DNA from: Platerodrilus igneus | Lineage: Eukaryota > Arthropoda > Insecta > Coleoptera > Lycidae | NCBI GenBank assembly: GCA_036346225.1 | Contig: JARFIW010000453.1 | Span: 434,001 to 498,000, forward strand | Length of the DNA: 64,000 nt | Direction: 5' to 3' | Shown here: piece after piece, positions 12,529-24,360 of the stretch | How positions within the stretch are numbered: position 1 is the first letter of the stretch | Layout of the letters: every line of letters begins with the position of its first letter | Notes under the pieces: model-generated | The model's input: only the letters and a program-made list of their open reading frames with translations | Database searches by the model: none | What the model was told of the DNA's origin: nothing | Translations under genes and position numbers: made by a program

Positions 12529-12894
12529 TGTTAATTTTTGCATTTACAATCACACACAAAGGAAAGGGTAATTTAAAGGAATGTATCACCTACCTTTCAT
12601 TGGTTGTAGTTGTTGATTGCACTTGCACTGCTATCAAATAATCATGGACTGTATAATGATCACTAATTGTTGCTAATTATTGACGCTCGATGCACCGAAA
12701 TAAATCACGAACCAAAGACAGAAGCAAGCACGACAAACGAATGGAGTCCACTCGTAAATTACCAATCCTTTTATGTCGTTGCACTAAATGTAGGAATGAT
12801 GGAGGGGTTATAGGTGGGGAATAGTTTAAGGAAGTAAATTAATTGTGATTAGCATAATACAACTACAAAAAAAAATACTTATAAAGCCTTAACA
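12529..12894 (-). repeat. BEL-2 3' LTR
   Basis: A 366-bp terminal repeat beginning TGTTAATTTTTGC and ending AGCCTTAACA in window orientation. It is nearly identical to 18066-18430, with scattered single-base differences (for example a longer A-run near 12867-12875). Because the interior reads on the minus strand, this is the downstream LTR. Confidence 0.9.
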
Positions 12895-12906
12895 TACCGC
12901 CCACCA
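12895..12906 (-). other. BEL-2 polypurine tract
   Basis: Read on the minus strand, the purine-rich GGTGGGCGGTA lies directly against the LTR. This is the expected primer site for plus-strand DNA synthesis. Confidence 0.6.
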
Positions 12907-13012
12907 AAATAAGTATTAGGAACTTATTTTCTAATTGCATCTAAACAAACAAAAAAAAAATATATAACCGTAAATTTAAAAGTTAACTTACTCTAATATA
13001 CTAACTATAATA

Positions 13013-13951
13013 TTAAGTTGCCTCTGGAATGGGGAGAGGGCACAATTTTACCACGGGTCTTTTAAATAGTCGCTGTGATGTTGCCACGGTAGCCACACGA
13101 CAAACATTGTCCTTTCCATAATGCAACGTATGTATACGTCCGATTTTCCACTGTAATGGAGAAACTTGAGTATCTTTAATCAACACCAACGTTCCCACCA
13201 TTAACGAATAATTAGCAAAAAACCATTTGGTTTTCTGTTGAAGTGTGTGCAGGTACTCCAAATGCCACCGTTTCCAAAATGATTGCTGAATACGTTGAAC
13301 CAGTTGCCAACGATTTAAAGAAGATAGTTTCATATCTACGACATTAGGGTCTGGAATAACAGACACTGGTTCTACGTTCAGAAAATGGCCAGGACTCAGG
13401 AATGAAAAATCAGTGGGATCGTTACTCATTGGACATAAAGGTCTGGAGTTTAATATGGCTTCAATTTGAGCAAGAATGATGATAAATTCTTCGTACGAAA
13501 GAATTTGTTCGCCTATCACCTTCTTGAAATGGGGCTTTACAGATTTTATCCCAGCTTCCCACATTCCCACAAAGTGAGGAGCCGAAGGAGGATTAAAAAC
13601 AAAGTGAATACTTTCCGTTTCAGATGACTGCTTTATATATTCAGTTAGTTCCCGAGATGCTCCGATAAAATTTGTTCTACAATCACTATGAATTTGCAAG
13701 CATTTATCTCTGCTTGCTACAAAACGGCGTAAAGCTGCAATAAAGGCCTCTTTAGATAAGTTTGAGGCCAATTCCAGATGTATCGCTTTTGTACAAACAA
13801 ATAAACAAACATAGGCTTTCAATGATTTGGCACCTCTAATACGATTCATGGTAATAGAAAAGGGTCTACCGAAGTCTACCCCAGTATGTAGAAACGCTCT
13901 ACCGGCAGTAAGTCTACCGGGGGGCAAGTCGCCCATAGCAGGGCATAGCAA
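13013..13951 (-). pseudogene. BEL-2 integrase core and C-terminal region
   Basis: A 312-residue open frame with the Pao integrase core: HTGVDFGRPF (first Asp), HSDCRTNFIG (second Asp; family usually SDNGTNF) and a final WEAGIKSVKPH Glu region. It then has a DUF5641-like tail (LNRWQLVQRIQQSFWKRWHLEYL). It would insert the cDNA into chromosomes. The frame is separated by stops from the integrase N-terminal part at 13997-14707. The SDCR change in the active-site motif is another sign of decay. Confidence 0.85.
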
Positions 13952-13996
13952 AATGAGTTTTTGACGAAAACATCGAATACAAGAGTTTAGGCACTG

Positions 13997-14707
13997 TTAA
14001 ATAGCTCTTTTTGCAGACAGAATCCAAAAATTTTGTACTAACAAAAGATGAGTAGTTCTAAGTCCAGGGTGTAAAGATTTCGTATGGCAATCTCGAATAA
14101 TGAGCTCTGTCACCCGGTGTGACCGAGGAAGTAGCAAAGGAAATTTTGTATCATAAAGTACGTCGGCATTTCGCAACCGGCCGCCCACCCTTAACAACCC
14201 ATCCCTGTCAAGGAACGGACTGAGAGGTCGAAGTTGTTTATTACTAAGTTTTCCCTTTCGAATGATATCAATGTCCTGACTGAAAACTTGTTCCTGAACC
14301 CGTTTTATTAATAAATGAAGTGCATACTGTTCGGGGGAGATCAATAATTGTTTTACGTTTCCAATATCCAAATTTGTTCGAACTTTCAAGTTACGAATGA
14401 ACTGACAAATATATACCAGAATCCTGCATATTTTTTGCAAATCTGAAAATTGATTTACCATCGAGTCTACGAAATTATCTGCAACGTGTATATTAAGGGA
14501 TAAAGTTCTTTTTTCAATGTGCATCTGAGTGTGATCTGTCAGAGTTGGTTCCATATGAGCAGGCCAATTTTCTTTAGGTAATAGTAACCGTGATGGAGCC
14601 GTCCACCACAAATGATGATTAACAAGCTCAGCAGCTAATAATCCTCTTGATGCGCACTCAGTAGGATTATCCTGCGATTTAATATGATGCCACGATGATG
14701 GAGCCAC
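13997..14707 (-). pseudogene. BEL-2 pre-integrase and integrase zinc-binding region
   Basis: A 236-residue frame starting with the 'NPTECASRG' motif and WW pair that follow RNase H in Pao elements, and ending with a GLLRVGGRLRN...HTKSLHPGLRTT segment, the HHCC-type integrase N-terminus. It should continue into 13013-13951 but a stop at 13997 and a frame change interrupt it. Confidence 0.8.
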
Positions 14708-14767
14708 TCGTTCTTGGATATGCGAGACACAATTGCTAATAAATGTCTTCCAATTATACGACGAAGA

Positions 14768-15163
14768 TCAAATCCATGCTAATGCTACTGTGGAATCTGA
14801 CCACGCAAATGTATCATCCAATAATAAATAATCTTTATACGTATTTTGCACATACTCGACCAAATTTGACAACAACACTGCACCACACAATTCTAATCGA
14901 AGTAATGATATACGATTGGTTTGTGCGACCTTAGATTTGGCACAGACCAATGATACTTGGATGTTCCCTTTCTCATTGACACAGCGGATATAGACTGCTG
15001 CTGCATATCCAGCTTCCGATGCATCACAAAATGCATGAATTTGTACAGTTTGATAGTTATCACAAAGAATCCGTCGAGGAATTTCAATTTTCAATAACTC
15101 GGGTTGTTTAATGTCCGGAGTTAAAACTACAGAATGTAAACGAAAGTGTAATAACAACTCCAT
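14768..15163 (-). pseudogene. BEL-2 RNase H fused across an RT-core deletion
   Basis: The frame begins with the RT segment that precedes 'LTADI' in Pao elements (LLLHFRLHSVVLTPDI) and jumps directly into RNase H (IHAFCDASEAGYAAAVYIR, then LLRLELCGAVLLSNL and DSTVALAWI). The whole RT palm including YVDD is missing, in frame, so the deletion leaves an open reading frame but no polymerase. Confidence 0.8.
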
Positions 15164-15220
15164 GATATCTTTTTGAAGAGGGGGGCTTGCGAGTAAATGA
15201 TCATTTAAAGATCCTCCACT

Positions 15221-15802
15221 TTAAGCGCTGGCTGAAGCATCAAATACGACACGAAGTTTTGTAGTTGTACTGTCTGATTTGAATACGGCGTGATGTAGTA
15301 TGTAATATACCGGCGATAATGTAGACGATCGAGTTGAATCTGATAAAATACGAGACGTGTGACCACTATCAATATAGTTTTGCATAAATTCTCTGTACGA
15401 ATTATACAGTTGAGGATTTATTTCCAAACGGCGTTCTAGTGAAAGAAATCTTCGAAGTGCTATTTCCCGAGAGCCAGCAAATAGCGGTTCAGGACCATTG
15501 AAAGGTAACAAAACAATAAAACCACCAGTGTCATCCTGTCTGTGAGTGTCCACAAAATGTCTTTCACAAATTTCCGCATGAGGAGATAACATGTTAGAAT
15601 CTGGAATATTTTCCAGTTCCCAAAATCGAGTAATGTTAGCATCTTCTACAAGTGCAGCTAATGATATACGAGATGTAACAGGAGAAAGAACCTTCCCTGT
15701 TAATATCCACCCAAAGATAGTGTGAATTGCCATGGGTTCTTCTGGTGACCCAATGCGAGTTGCATTTAATATGACACGCGCGAACAAATCTGCACCTAAC
15801 AA
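15221..15802 (-). pseudogene. BEL-2 protease end and RT start
   Basis: A 193-residue frame with MLGADLFARVIL and IFGWILTGKV (conserved post-protease motifs) and then YYILHHAVFKSDSTTTKLR leading to VVFDAS, the Pao RT entry motif. A stop at 15221 separates it from the deleted RT fragment that follows. Confidence 0.8.
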
Positions 15803-15982
15803 TAAATCGATATGGCTAGGTTTGTCGAAGTTCGAATCTGCTAAATCTAATCCGACTATGTGAGACCAACTATTTGGTGAGGTCCTTGATGAAGGAAGGT
15901 TTCCACAAATGTCTGGTAAAACAAAACAATCAATGCTGTACTCTGGAACAGTTTTACCTTGAGGACTAATTTTACACGATAC

Positions 15983-16426
15983 TTATCCATACGCATGGGA
16001 AGCAGATAGACCTAAGCCTTCCAACTTCATTGAAATATTTGATTTTCTTAAACCTAAGCGTCGATAACACTTATCAGTCATGAAATTTTCCATTGATGCA
16101 CTATCTACAAGTGCTCTTACTGTCTGAACTTTACCAAACCCATCTGTAATTGAAATTCTTGCGGTGCCTAATAACGTCATTGTGTTGGACAATCTAGATG
16201 ATAACAACGTACTTGTAGTAGTGTTGCAGGTGAGTTCGGGAAGTTCATCTGTTGCCTGAGCAACTGTAGGGTTTTCAAAGTGCAGTAAAGTATGACGACC
16301 CCTTCCACCCCTTTTACAAACAAGTTTGGAAGAGCAGCGTGTGACCATATGAGAGTTGCGAAGACAATTAATACATAAGTGTTTGTCTTTAACAAAGTTA
16401 TAACGGTCTTGTGGCGATTTATTCAA
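15983..16426 (-). pseudogene. BEL-2 gag zinc knuckle and aspartic protease
   Basis: A CINCLRNSHMVTRC zinc knuckle (family spacing CX2CX4HX4C) is followed by CKRGGRGRHTLLH, in which the second knuckle has lost its second Cys. The protease reads ALVDSASMENF where the family has a DSG or DTG catalytic triplet. The change to DSA would inactivate it. The frame is separated by stops from gag upstream. Confidence 0.8.
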
Positions 16427-16682
16427 AAACTTTTCACATTAGTATAAGTTATGAGTACCACTGCAAAGACTGCATTTCTGAGTGAATGAAGTTGTTACGA
16501 ATGACTCGAACTTGAGGTTTTGAATATTCAAGGGGACGTTTTGAAGGTACACTAAATGATATGGCTTGTTTAATGGACGTATTAAATTTGGACGGAGTAT
16601 TGGAAACAACCATATTGCTAATTTTTAATGCCTTGCAATGTTTTTCTAGAAATAATTTTAATTGATCATAAGATGGAATGTC

Positions 16683-17492
16683 TTATGTATTTTCTAACTC
16701 AAATGTTTTCAAAAGATTTGTGTTTATCTTTTTCGATAACAAATTAAACAATACGAAGTCAAGCAAATCAATCTTAGTTTGACGTAAGCTTGACAGATTT
16801 TCCGTAAAGCAATTAAGCAATTCTTTTAAATCTGTATGTGAATTAGATTTTGCTTTTGGTAACGATTCTAAAGCATTCCAATGCGTGTTTGCATTTAAAC
16901 GTTTTGAATTAAACCTCTCCACAATAATTGAATAAGCCAGCATATAATTATTATTCGAAATTTGCAAATATCGAATGAGTTCTCTAGACTTAAAATCCAA
17001 CGCATCAATTAAAAAATAGAGCTTTTAGATCGGTAGTAATTGATTATTTTCATGAACTAAATTATTAAAAAGCTGAATAAACTCTTGGAAATGTTCTATT
17101 TTTCCAGTAAATTTTTTCATTTCTATACGAGGAAGTCGAATGTTGCTACAAGAATTAATGCCACTTATATTTTCAGTCAAGCCTTTTTCAACAGTGGATA
17201 TATTATCAAATTGCGCTTTAATAATCTTAATGTTTAACAAAGATCTATCTATTTCAATTCTTAGTGTTGTAATTTCATTTAATAATTCTGAGTTATCCTC
17301 ATCCAAGATGCACGTTTTATAAGCAGTATCTACATCGTTTTTGATATCAAAGGCACTTTCAGCCATAATATTAACAGAAATACAATTGTCTTTAATATGC
17401 TCCAATTTATATATCGCATCAGATATATCAGATAATCTATCGAGTGCCGCCTTTAGATCTACAATTAATCTATCCGATGATATATGTGCCAT
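16683..17492 (-). pseudogene. BEL-2 gag (DUF1759-type)
   Basis: Two frames, 17025-17492 and 16683-17000, give the N-terminal helical part and the 'IRLPRIEMKKFTGKIEHFQEFIQLFNNLVHEN' region characteristic of BEL/Pao gag, followed by the LLNCF..LSSLRQ segment. The start ATG is at 17492. A short frameshift/stop at 17000-17025 breaks it. Gag forms the virus-like particle that packages element RNA. Confidence 0.75.
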
Positions 17493-18043
17493 CCTAAACG
17501 AACGAGGTTACTAATATGGATTTTATATTGATTTCAGCTACAAAAACGAAGGGTTTTGTTCACCTAATAATAGAATACACCAAGGGTAATGTTGAACTAC
17601 CTGTTAAGCAAAGAATTTTTACTACAACGTGCCTAACGGGAAATCGCAAGTTTCAATATAACAATGAGCAAAGGGGTATGCTACCCGGTTCTACGAATAC
17701 CTGAATTCTGTAGCGAACTTGAATTACAAGTTTAAAGTAACTGTACTGCTTAAACACCTTTCCTGACCACAAATTATTACGCTAAACTATCCTTAAGATT
17801 TACAAAGATTTGTCATTTTTTAAGGCTTTATAAGATTCTGTATCAGTAAAAATTTTCAAATTTAATGCGAAATTACATCTACTATAAGTTAGTTTACACA
17901 ATTGACTATGAAACTGGTAGTGTGACTACACTTTTATTCTAAAATGCGGTCAACCCCTAATTTAAGCGAAGAGCAATTAACAATGTAGTTAATAATGAAT
18001 GCCCCAATAATGCCAATAATAAATGCCAATTAATAAGCAAAAT

Positions 18044-18061
18044 ATTTGCTCGACAGGACCA
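18044..18061 (-). other. BEL-2 primer binding site (candidate)
   Basis: Read on the minus strand, TGGTCCTGTCGAGC starts four bases inside the 5' LTR. The TGG start, position and GGTCCT-TCGAGC-like wording fit primer sites of BEL elements. The matching host tRNA was not identified. Confidence 0.55.
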
Positions 18062-18065
18062 AAAA

Positions 18066-18430
18066 TGTTAATTTTTGCATTTACAATCACACACAAAGGA
18101 AAGGGTAATTTAAAGGAATGTATCACCTACCTTTCACTGGTTGTAGTTGTTGATTGCACTTGCACTGCTATCAAATAATCATGGACTGTATAATGTTCAC
18201 TAATTGTTGCTAATTATTGATGCTCGATGCACCGAACTAAGTCACGAACCAAAGACAGAAGCAAGCACGACAAACGAATGGCGTCCACTCGTAAATTACC
18301 AACCCTTTTATGTCGTTGTACTAAAGGTAGGGATGATGGAGGGGTTATAGGTGGGGAATCGTTTAAGGAAGTAAATTAATTGTGATTAGCATAATACAAC
18401 TACAAACAAAATACTTATAAAGCCTTAACA
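18066..18430 (-). repeat. BEL-2 5' LTR
   Basis: A 365-bp copy of the LTR at 12529-12894, with the same TGTTAA...TTAACA ends. It lies upstream of gag on the minus strand, so it should carry the element promoter. Confidence 0.9.
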
Positions 18431-19758
18431 AAGGTCGTGCTACATTTAACAAGAAAAAGCAACTACTGTGTTCAAAGACAACAAACCTAGAAACAGGAAA
18501 AAGATTGCTTAAAACAGGTGTGGAGCATAGCACTATACGGCTGTGAAGCCAGGACAGTAGGCGAACCGGACTAGAAAAAAGTAGAAACCTTTGAAATGTG
18601 GTGCTACAGACGTATAATGAAGATATCATGGACAGACAAAGTTAAGAACAAAGAAGTAAATGGTAGGGGAAGAAAGAAATATATGGAAAACAGTAAAAAA
18701 TAGGAGAGATAAAATAATAGGCCACATACTACGGCATGGGAGAATAGTGCGGAATACATTAGAAGCAGAGATAAAAAAAAAAAGAATTAGAGGTCGACTA
18801 GGTTAGACTATTGCGCATAGCTAGTGAAAAACGTAGGCTGTAGTAATTTCAAGGAAAATGTGTAGGCTAGCTCAGAATAGAAATGAATGGAGGTACGCAT
18901 CCAACTAGTGCCAAGATAGATAAACTAGTGATCAAACAAATAACTGTTCTTAAACATGATGATTATTATAAGCAGCTACAGGTATTGGTTGTGCAATATT
19001 CTCGAATAATGTTAATTGTATGAAAGGATTTACTGGAAAACTATTAATTCGGCAAAGATCAAGTGTTAGGGGAACCACAGGCTGCTTAGTCTCCTTCACA
19101 TGCCACTGAATCTGAGTGAAATAGGGCATATAATTAGAAAACAATAGAGGGGAACCGAGCTGTCTATAGTCTTTATGGGAATTTTAAGGAACTGTGTAGT
19201 CTAGCTCATAATATAAATAAGTAGAGGTTCGTGTCCAACCAATTTTGAGGCGGAAAACCTATTGACGAAAAAATAAGCGCAGATACATCTGATGTTTATT
19301 ATAAACAACTACTGGTGTTGGTTGTGAAATATGTGCAACTAATATTGACTGTGCGAAAAGATATATTAGAAAAATATTATATCGGCAAATGTCTAAGTGC
19401 TGGGGGAACTTGGCAACCACAGGCTACTTACCCCCCTTCACAACCACTGAATGTCGGAGAAATAGGGTGTATAATTGTAAAACAATAGAAGGGGACCGAA
19501 CTGCAACTAACAAGAAAGAACAGCCCTATGATGAAGAACCACAAACATAGAAGCAAGAAGAAAATTGTTGAAAGCATATGTGTGGAGCACAGCATAGTAT
19601 GCCTATGAAATACGGGCTGTAGAGAAAGCAGACAGAAAAACGGTGATAGATGCAGACTGTGCGAATTTCAGAGAAATGTGTAGGTTAGTTCAGAGTAAAA
19701 AACAATGTGGGTACGCGTCGAACTAGTTCCAGGACTGAAGACCTGATGATGATGATTA
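18431..19758 (+). mobile_element. RTE-like LINE copy 1, right part (RT C-terminus and 3' UTR)
   Basis: Continues LINE copy 1 after the BEL-2 insertion. 18431-18800 encodes broken pieces of the RT C-terminal domain (antisense to apparent frames), matching 37057-37480 of copy 2. 18900-19760 is a 3' UTR of diverged modules that repeat phrases such as 'gaaatagggtgtataatt' and 'gtgctgggggaacttggc'. The end at 19740-19758 carries GATGATGAT, an RTE-like 3' tail. Confidence 0.8.
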
Positions 19759-19759
19759 A

Positions 19760-22246
19760 GTTACTGCTTTTGTAAAAATTCTTAATTAAGGTCTTGACTC
19801 ACTAGCTTACCTTGTGTTCTAATAACTTCATTACACTAAACTTAACAGTACGCACAACGCTCGGCTTTGCACTATTAATCTTTCACTAACTCTAAAGACT
19901 TCGTTCTCTTAAGGTTTATATCAAATTTATGTTGTCCAAGAGCTGGATGACTTCGACATTTATGCGGTTGAGTTGCCTACGTTTGTGGCTACTGGCAAAA
20001 TCAGCGATGGTTTTGTTACGATAATCCGTGCAGACAAGAGAAAGTTACGTACTCAACGAAAATAGCCCCACTGAGTACCGCAACAAAAAAAAGGATTCGA
20101 AAGAATGTCCTAGAGTGGGGCGGGTTACAGAAAAGTAGAAAAAAATTAAGAGAGGAAATTTTTTTACAAAACCTTAAATAAAAAACATGTTACAAAAAAG
20201 AAAACCAACCCGCAAAGAAAACCATATTTATCCAATATATTCCGCAGCATTTACGCATTACAAAATTCTTCGCAAAAATAATTAATACACTCTTTAGTTA
20301 AATCAATCTAATTTAACCTCAATTATAGTATTCATATCAAACAGAAATTAACAAATAAATATTTTACGGCTTATTCGGTCACTTGTTTAATACAATTTCT
20401 TAAATACTTTATGTTTATATAGAACAAGATTAATATGCATTGATGTGATAAACAGGTCGTGTAAACCCAAATTTCATAAGTAAAACCCACCCAAATAGAA
20501 AGAATCCGGAATAATTAAAATTTCTGAACATTTATTGTTCCACCCTGTATAAAAATGAACCTATTGTAAATGCACAAAGAGTATTCCCGTATGGGTGAAT
20601 AATCATTTTAAGTGATAAAACTTTAATTAATTACATAAACTAACTTCCGTGTACTTATCGAAAAAACATATCAATCCTGATAAAGAAAGCAATTAAAACT
20701 TTAATTAATTATCATAAAAATACATCTTTCGTGCATAAAATATGCGTTTCATTCATCATACATGGCATATAATAGTGTCTTTTGATTAAAATAAAATTAC
20801 ATTCAATCTTGTTAAAAAACAAGGCTTTAATTTTTTTGGAAATGCACTAAAACACGTTTTATTTACAGTACAAACCAACCCTTTGTTACAATTATTAAGA
20901 TGCAAATCATTTTGATTTTGCAAAACCATACAGAAAGCAGAAGATTTAATTAGCTAAATTGACTCCAGTGTGTATAACAAATTCATTTATAAATAAAAAG
21001 TTTTTCTAGAAGCTTCGCGTTTCATAAAGAGAATGTCATTTTAGTAGAAATGTATGGAACCCAATTATTTTCATTAATAAATAAACATTTATTCAAAGAA
21101 CTCACGCGACTACTAAAAATATCGTAAAATCGATAAGAATGAATTTATAGCTTTTCGAATTTCTCATATAAAAGGATAACAGCAAATTCACTCCGTGAAT
21201 TAGACAATATCGACGACGCCTTTATGATGCTCGTAAACCACGTAACTTGACACTAATTGATCGTTATATGCCGACATTCTTGTAAATTCTTACATCAGCA
21301 GTGATAATTCTTGAGATTAAATTTGAAATTGTATGAAAAAAGTTAAGTAGTTAAAATTTAGTATATAAGACTGGAACTTTATTAGAAGGATTTATTCAAG
21401 ATTGAATTCGCGATTCATCGTTCATCATGTAAGATTAATGTCAATGAAAATGTATGCGTTAAAGTAGTTTCAAACACAAAAGTTATCGAATGCAGTTATT
21501 TGGTGAACCATAAATATTTTGTAAAATTACTATGGAAATTGGACGGTTTTCGATACAAAAGCGACTCTAAAATCAATTAATTGAAAATAGAAGATACGCT
21601 TAGGCAAACTAATATTCTAAAAAGAGATGTGAGATAATATGGACAAACTGGTAAACTGGAATTTTAAAGTCAGTTCAAAAATGGAATCAGGAGGTATTTA
21701 AAATCATTAATTACGTCGGAAATGAGATAATGATATGCGCTATATGAATTACAAGTATAAATTTTAGATTTCCTTGTTGCGACTAATAAAAATATCTATT
21801 TATTAGTAAACTAGAATAAGTTCTTAGTCATATAATTTTTTGTGTGAGCAGACGATTTGCAGAGCATTTTCAGGTCAAAGTTTGAAACCCTTTGACCTTT
21901 AATGAAATACCTGTGAAGCATTTTTGGTCAAACATATTTACCAGCGTGGTGATAAGAGATGGATAAATTACCCATAATTAAAGAAAATTTGAACCTGTTA
22001 ACAAAAAATAAGAAACATTTTAATAATTAAGTGACTCGTAGGAATTATTGTATGTATGAACTGAAGCTGTAAATTGTGTTATATATTGTTTTGTATGAAC
22101 GGAAAATGTTTTTGAATGTATAGATGTTTTTTGAAGATTGCTGTGTTTTATTGCATTTTGTAAATTTCATAATTTCCGTTGAGCTAGCCAGGCAAAGAAA
22201 ATAAAAGGAAGGTAAGATAATAATTACAAATTTCCTATTGTTGTAC
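19760..22246. other. AT-rich DNA without recognisable gene
   Basis: Low-complexity AT-rich sequence with only chance frames. I see no transposon protein, RNA gene or clear tandem repeat. Confidence 0.5.
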
Positions 22247-22378
22247 CGTGTCACAATACTCTTTGGAAACCCACTCCTAAAATAGGGTGTCACAACACCC
22301 TTTTAGCAACGTTTCTACTCACAGAGGTGTTACAGCACTCCTTTAGCGACGCCCGCCCAACGCGGGGTGTTATCACAG

Positions 22379-22380
<2 letters not shown>
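22247..22380. repeat. 40-bp diverged tandem repeat
   Basis: Units start at about 22247 (GTGTCACAATACTC), 22286 (GTGTCACAACACCC) and 22326 (GTGTTACAGCACTC), with a further start near 22366. The spacing of 39-40 bp is regular while the sequence is well diverged. Confidence 0.65.

Positions 22381-22416
<36 letters not shown>
22381..22416. repeat. (AT)n microsatellite
   Basis: An uninterrupted run of 18 AT dinucleotides at the left edge of the tRNA-like satellite. Similar runs occur at 58731-58774 and 59771-59811. Confidence 0.95.
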
Positions 22417-22418
<2 letters not shown>

Positions 22419-22512
22419 CAATTAATAAGATGAAATAATAACCTAGACTTTTTAAGTAAAGCCCAAATAATCATTTTAAATCGAGCTAGTAATTGAAAGA
22501 AGGAAAATATAA

Positions 22513-22585
22513 GGCATTGGACAGGATTTGAACCTGCATCTCAGTTTTGCCGGAACTGTGCGTTTACCAATTACGCTACCGAGGC
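22513..22585 (-). tRNA. tRNA-like sequence (copy 1), probable SINE/pseudo-tRNA
   Basis: A 73-nt fold on the minus strand has a D arm, a perfect 5-bp anticodon stem (CAGTT/AACTG) with loop CCGGCAA (anticodon position GGC), and a T arm (GCAGG-TTCAAAT-CCTGT). The A box TAGCGTAATTGG and B box GGTTCAAATCC match Pol III promoter consensus. Only 5 of 7 acceptor pairs form, and the universal U33 is replaced by C, so a working tRNA is unlikely. Confidence 0.5.
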
Positions 22586-22916
22586 CGATGGCTATAATTG
22601 GGAAATTTACAAATCTAAATCGTGTACAGTACCATATATAAACCTAACTTTCAATTACGTTTAGCATTTTTGTCAATCATATCTGAAATTGTCAAGTTTT
22701 TGACTTATGTCAGATATAGACAGGACGCAACGCTCAAAATCACGGCTTTAAGCCAAGTATTAATATATAAATATTATGAGTAGTTTTTTACACAAAGTAA
22801 GTTGATAAATACTAACGTATTGCAATTAATAAGATGAAATAATAACCTAGACTTTTTAAGTAAAGCCCAAATGATCATTCTAAATCGAGCTAGTAATTGA
22901 AAGAAGGAAAATATAA

Positions 22917-22989
22917 GGCCTTGGACAGGATTTGAACCTGCATCTCAGTTTTGTCGGAACTGTGCGTTTACCAATTACGCTACCGAGGC
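22917..22989 (-). tRNA. tRNA-like sequence (copy 2), probable SINE/pseudo-tRNA
   Basis: Same fold as copy 1, but the acceptor stem pairs at 6 of 7 positions and the loop reads CCGACAA, putting GAC (a Val anticodon) where copy 1 has GGC (Ala). Position 33 is again C. The shared A and B boxes are intact. Confidence 0.5.
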
Positions 22990-23333
22990 CGATGGCTATA
23001 ATTGGGAAATTTACAAATCTAAATCGTGTACAGTACCATATATAAACCTAACTTTCAATTACGTTTAGCATTTTTGTCAATCATATCTGAAATTGTCAAG
23101 TTTTTGACTTATGTCAGATATAGACAGGAAGCAACGCTCAAAATCACGGCTTTAAGCCAAGTATTAATATATATACATAATATGAGTAGTTTTTTACACA
23201 AGGTAAGTTGATAAATACTAACGTATTGCAATTAATAAGATGAAATAATAACCTAGACTTTTTAAGTAAAGCCCAAATGATCATTTTAAATCGAGCTAGT
23301 AATTGAAAGAAGGAAAATATAAGGCCCTGTCCA

Positions 23334-23476
23334 AGGCCTTCTTTTAATTACTAGCTCGATTTAAAATATTTGGGCTTTACTTAAAAAATCTAGGTTATTA
23401 TTTCATCTTATTAATTGCAATACGTTAGTATTTATCAACTTGCCTTGTGTAAAAAACTACTCATTTTATATATATG
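23334..23476. repeat. Inverted copy of the satellite unit edge
   Basis: Sequence from about 23334 is the reverse complement of the unit edge at 23180-23325, separated by GGCCCTGTCCAAGGCC. The arrays therefore end in a head-to-head palindrome with arms of over 100 bp. The inverted copy has a few substitutions and a small deletion. Confidence 0.85.
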
Positions 23477-23659
23477 TTAAAATGTCTCCGGGGGTTTACG
23501 TAATGTACTGATTTACTGAGATTGTGCGACTTGAACTGCTTTGAAGTTAATGTTAAGAGTTTTCTTGGTGAATGAGAATATTTGTATTGGTATTTTTACT
23601 CTAACCAAAATATGAACCACTAAAGACCAGCATTCAGCGCGAACACCATTAGAAATACA

Positions 23660-24360
23660 CCAATGAATAATAATAATAATAACAACCCTAACAATTACTA
23701 CAAGCCAACTCCTATGGATACCTTATCTGGTAACACCAGACAAAATACATAGATAACGCACATCCGACCAAGTAATAACCAAAAACGAAACTTTACTTTC
23801 GAAGAACTATTTCACCAAGAAGTAGAAGCATTTGACAATGACCAGAATAATTACATTGACCCCAGTACTAACGATGAATGAAACCAATTAGAAAATTGCG
23901 AACGCGACGAACCATGTGAAAATTACGAGGAGGACGACGAAGTAAACGCGTGCTCAAATTTTCAGATAGACCGATTAATAAACGACCAAACCTAATAAAT
24001 TTGAATAATATTAATCACCTAGTATTACCATATATAGCAATAGCCCACGCAGAACTTAAATTACTAATCGATACCGGATCCTCAAAAACACTAACTAGCC
24101 CCGAACCATAAAAAAAAACATTATTTAGATTTTGTAGTAAGAGAACCCTTTAAAATTAAAACGGCTCATCAAACGACCCTACTCCAATTCACAGCTAATA
24201 TATCCCTACCAAAAACATTCAATGTAAAAATGAAACACAAATTTTGCATTTTTGAATTCAACGATAAATACGATGGAGTAATAGGAATGGACCTTCTAAG
24301 AAAACTAGGAACCAACATTGACATAAAAAAAAACCCTTTATTAAGAACGAAACACGGACG
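23660..24360 (+). pseudogene. Errantivirus gag end and protease relic
   Basis: An ATG at 23662 opens an Asn-run, with later acidic segments and stops near 23750 and 23880. Near 24066 the frame reads LLIDTGSSKTL, the catalytic motif of a retroviral-type aspartic protease, which cuts the polyprotein. The expected zinc-free gag of roughly 400 residues is mostly absent. Stops at 24108 and later break the frame. Confidence 0.7.

Larger units (their letters stand above)
12529..18430 (-). mobile_element. BEL/Pao LTR retrotransposon (BEL-2) nested in LINE copy 1
   Basis: Two directly repeated LTRs with perfect TGTTAA...TTAACA termini flank a minus-strand gag-protease-RT-RNase H-integrase interior. 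The flanking LINE is cut at one place. The 5 bp before the left LTR (AAAGT) and after the right LTR (AAGGT) agree at 4 of 5 positions, fitting the 5-bp target duplication of BEL elements. The primer-binding side is on the right and the polypurine tract on the left. The interior holds frameshifts, stops and a deletion of the RT core, so the copy is non-autonomous. Confidence 0.9.
22415..23335. repeat. Roughly 405-bp satellite containing a tRNA-like gene
   Basis: Copy 1 (22415-22817) and copy 2 (22818-23224) are nearly identical head-to-tail units. A third copy starts at 23225 but stops at about 23330, just before the tRNA-like part. Each unit starts with TTGCAATTAATAAGATG, contains a minus-strand tRNA-like sequence and ends near ATAAATACTAACGTA. 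This is either a tRNA-derived SINE that became a tandem array or a satellite that captured a tRNA. Confidence 0.85.

Noticed and set aside
22513..22989. Two functional tRNA genes (Ala and Val)
   Set aside because: C at position 33, imperfect acceptor stems and tandem satellite context favour tRNA-like pseudogenes.
23476..23660. 5' LTR of the errantivirus
   Set aside because: No similarity to the 3' LTR candidate at 29285-29700 could be seen.
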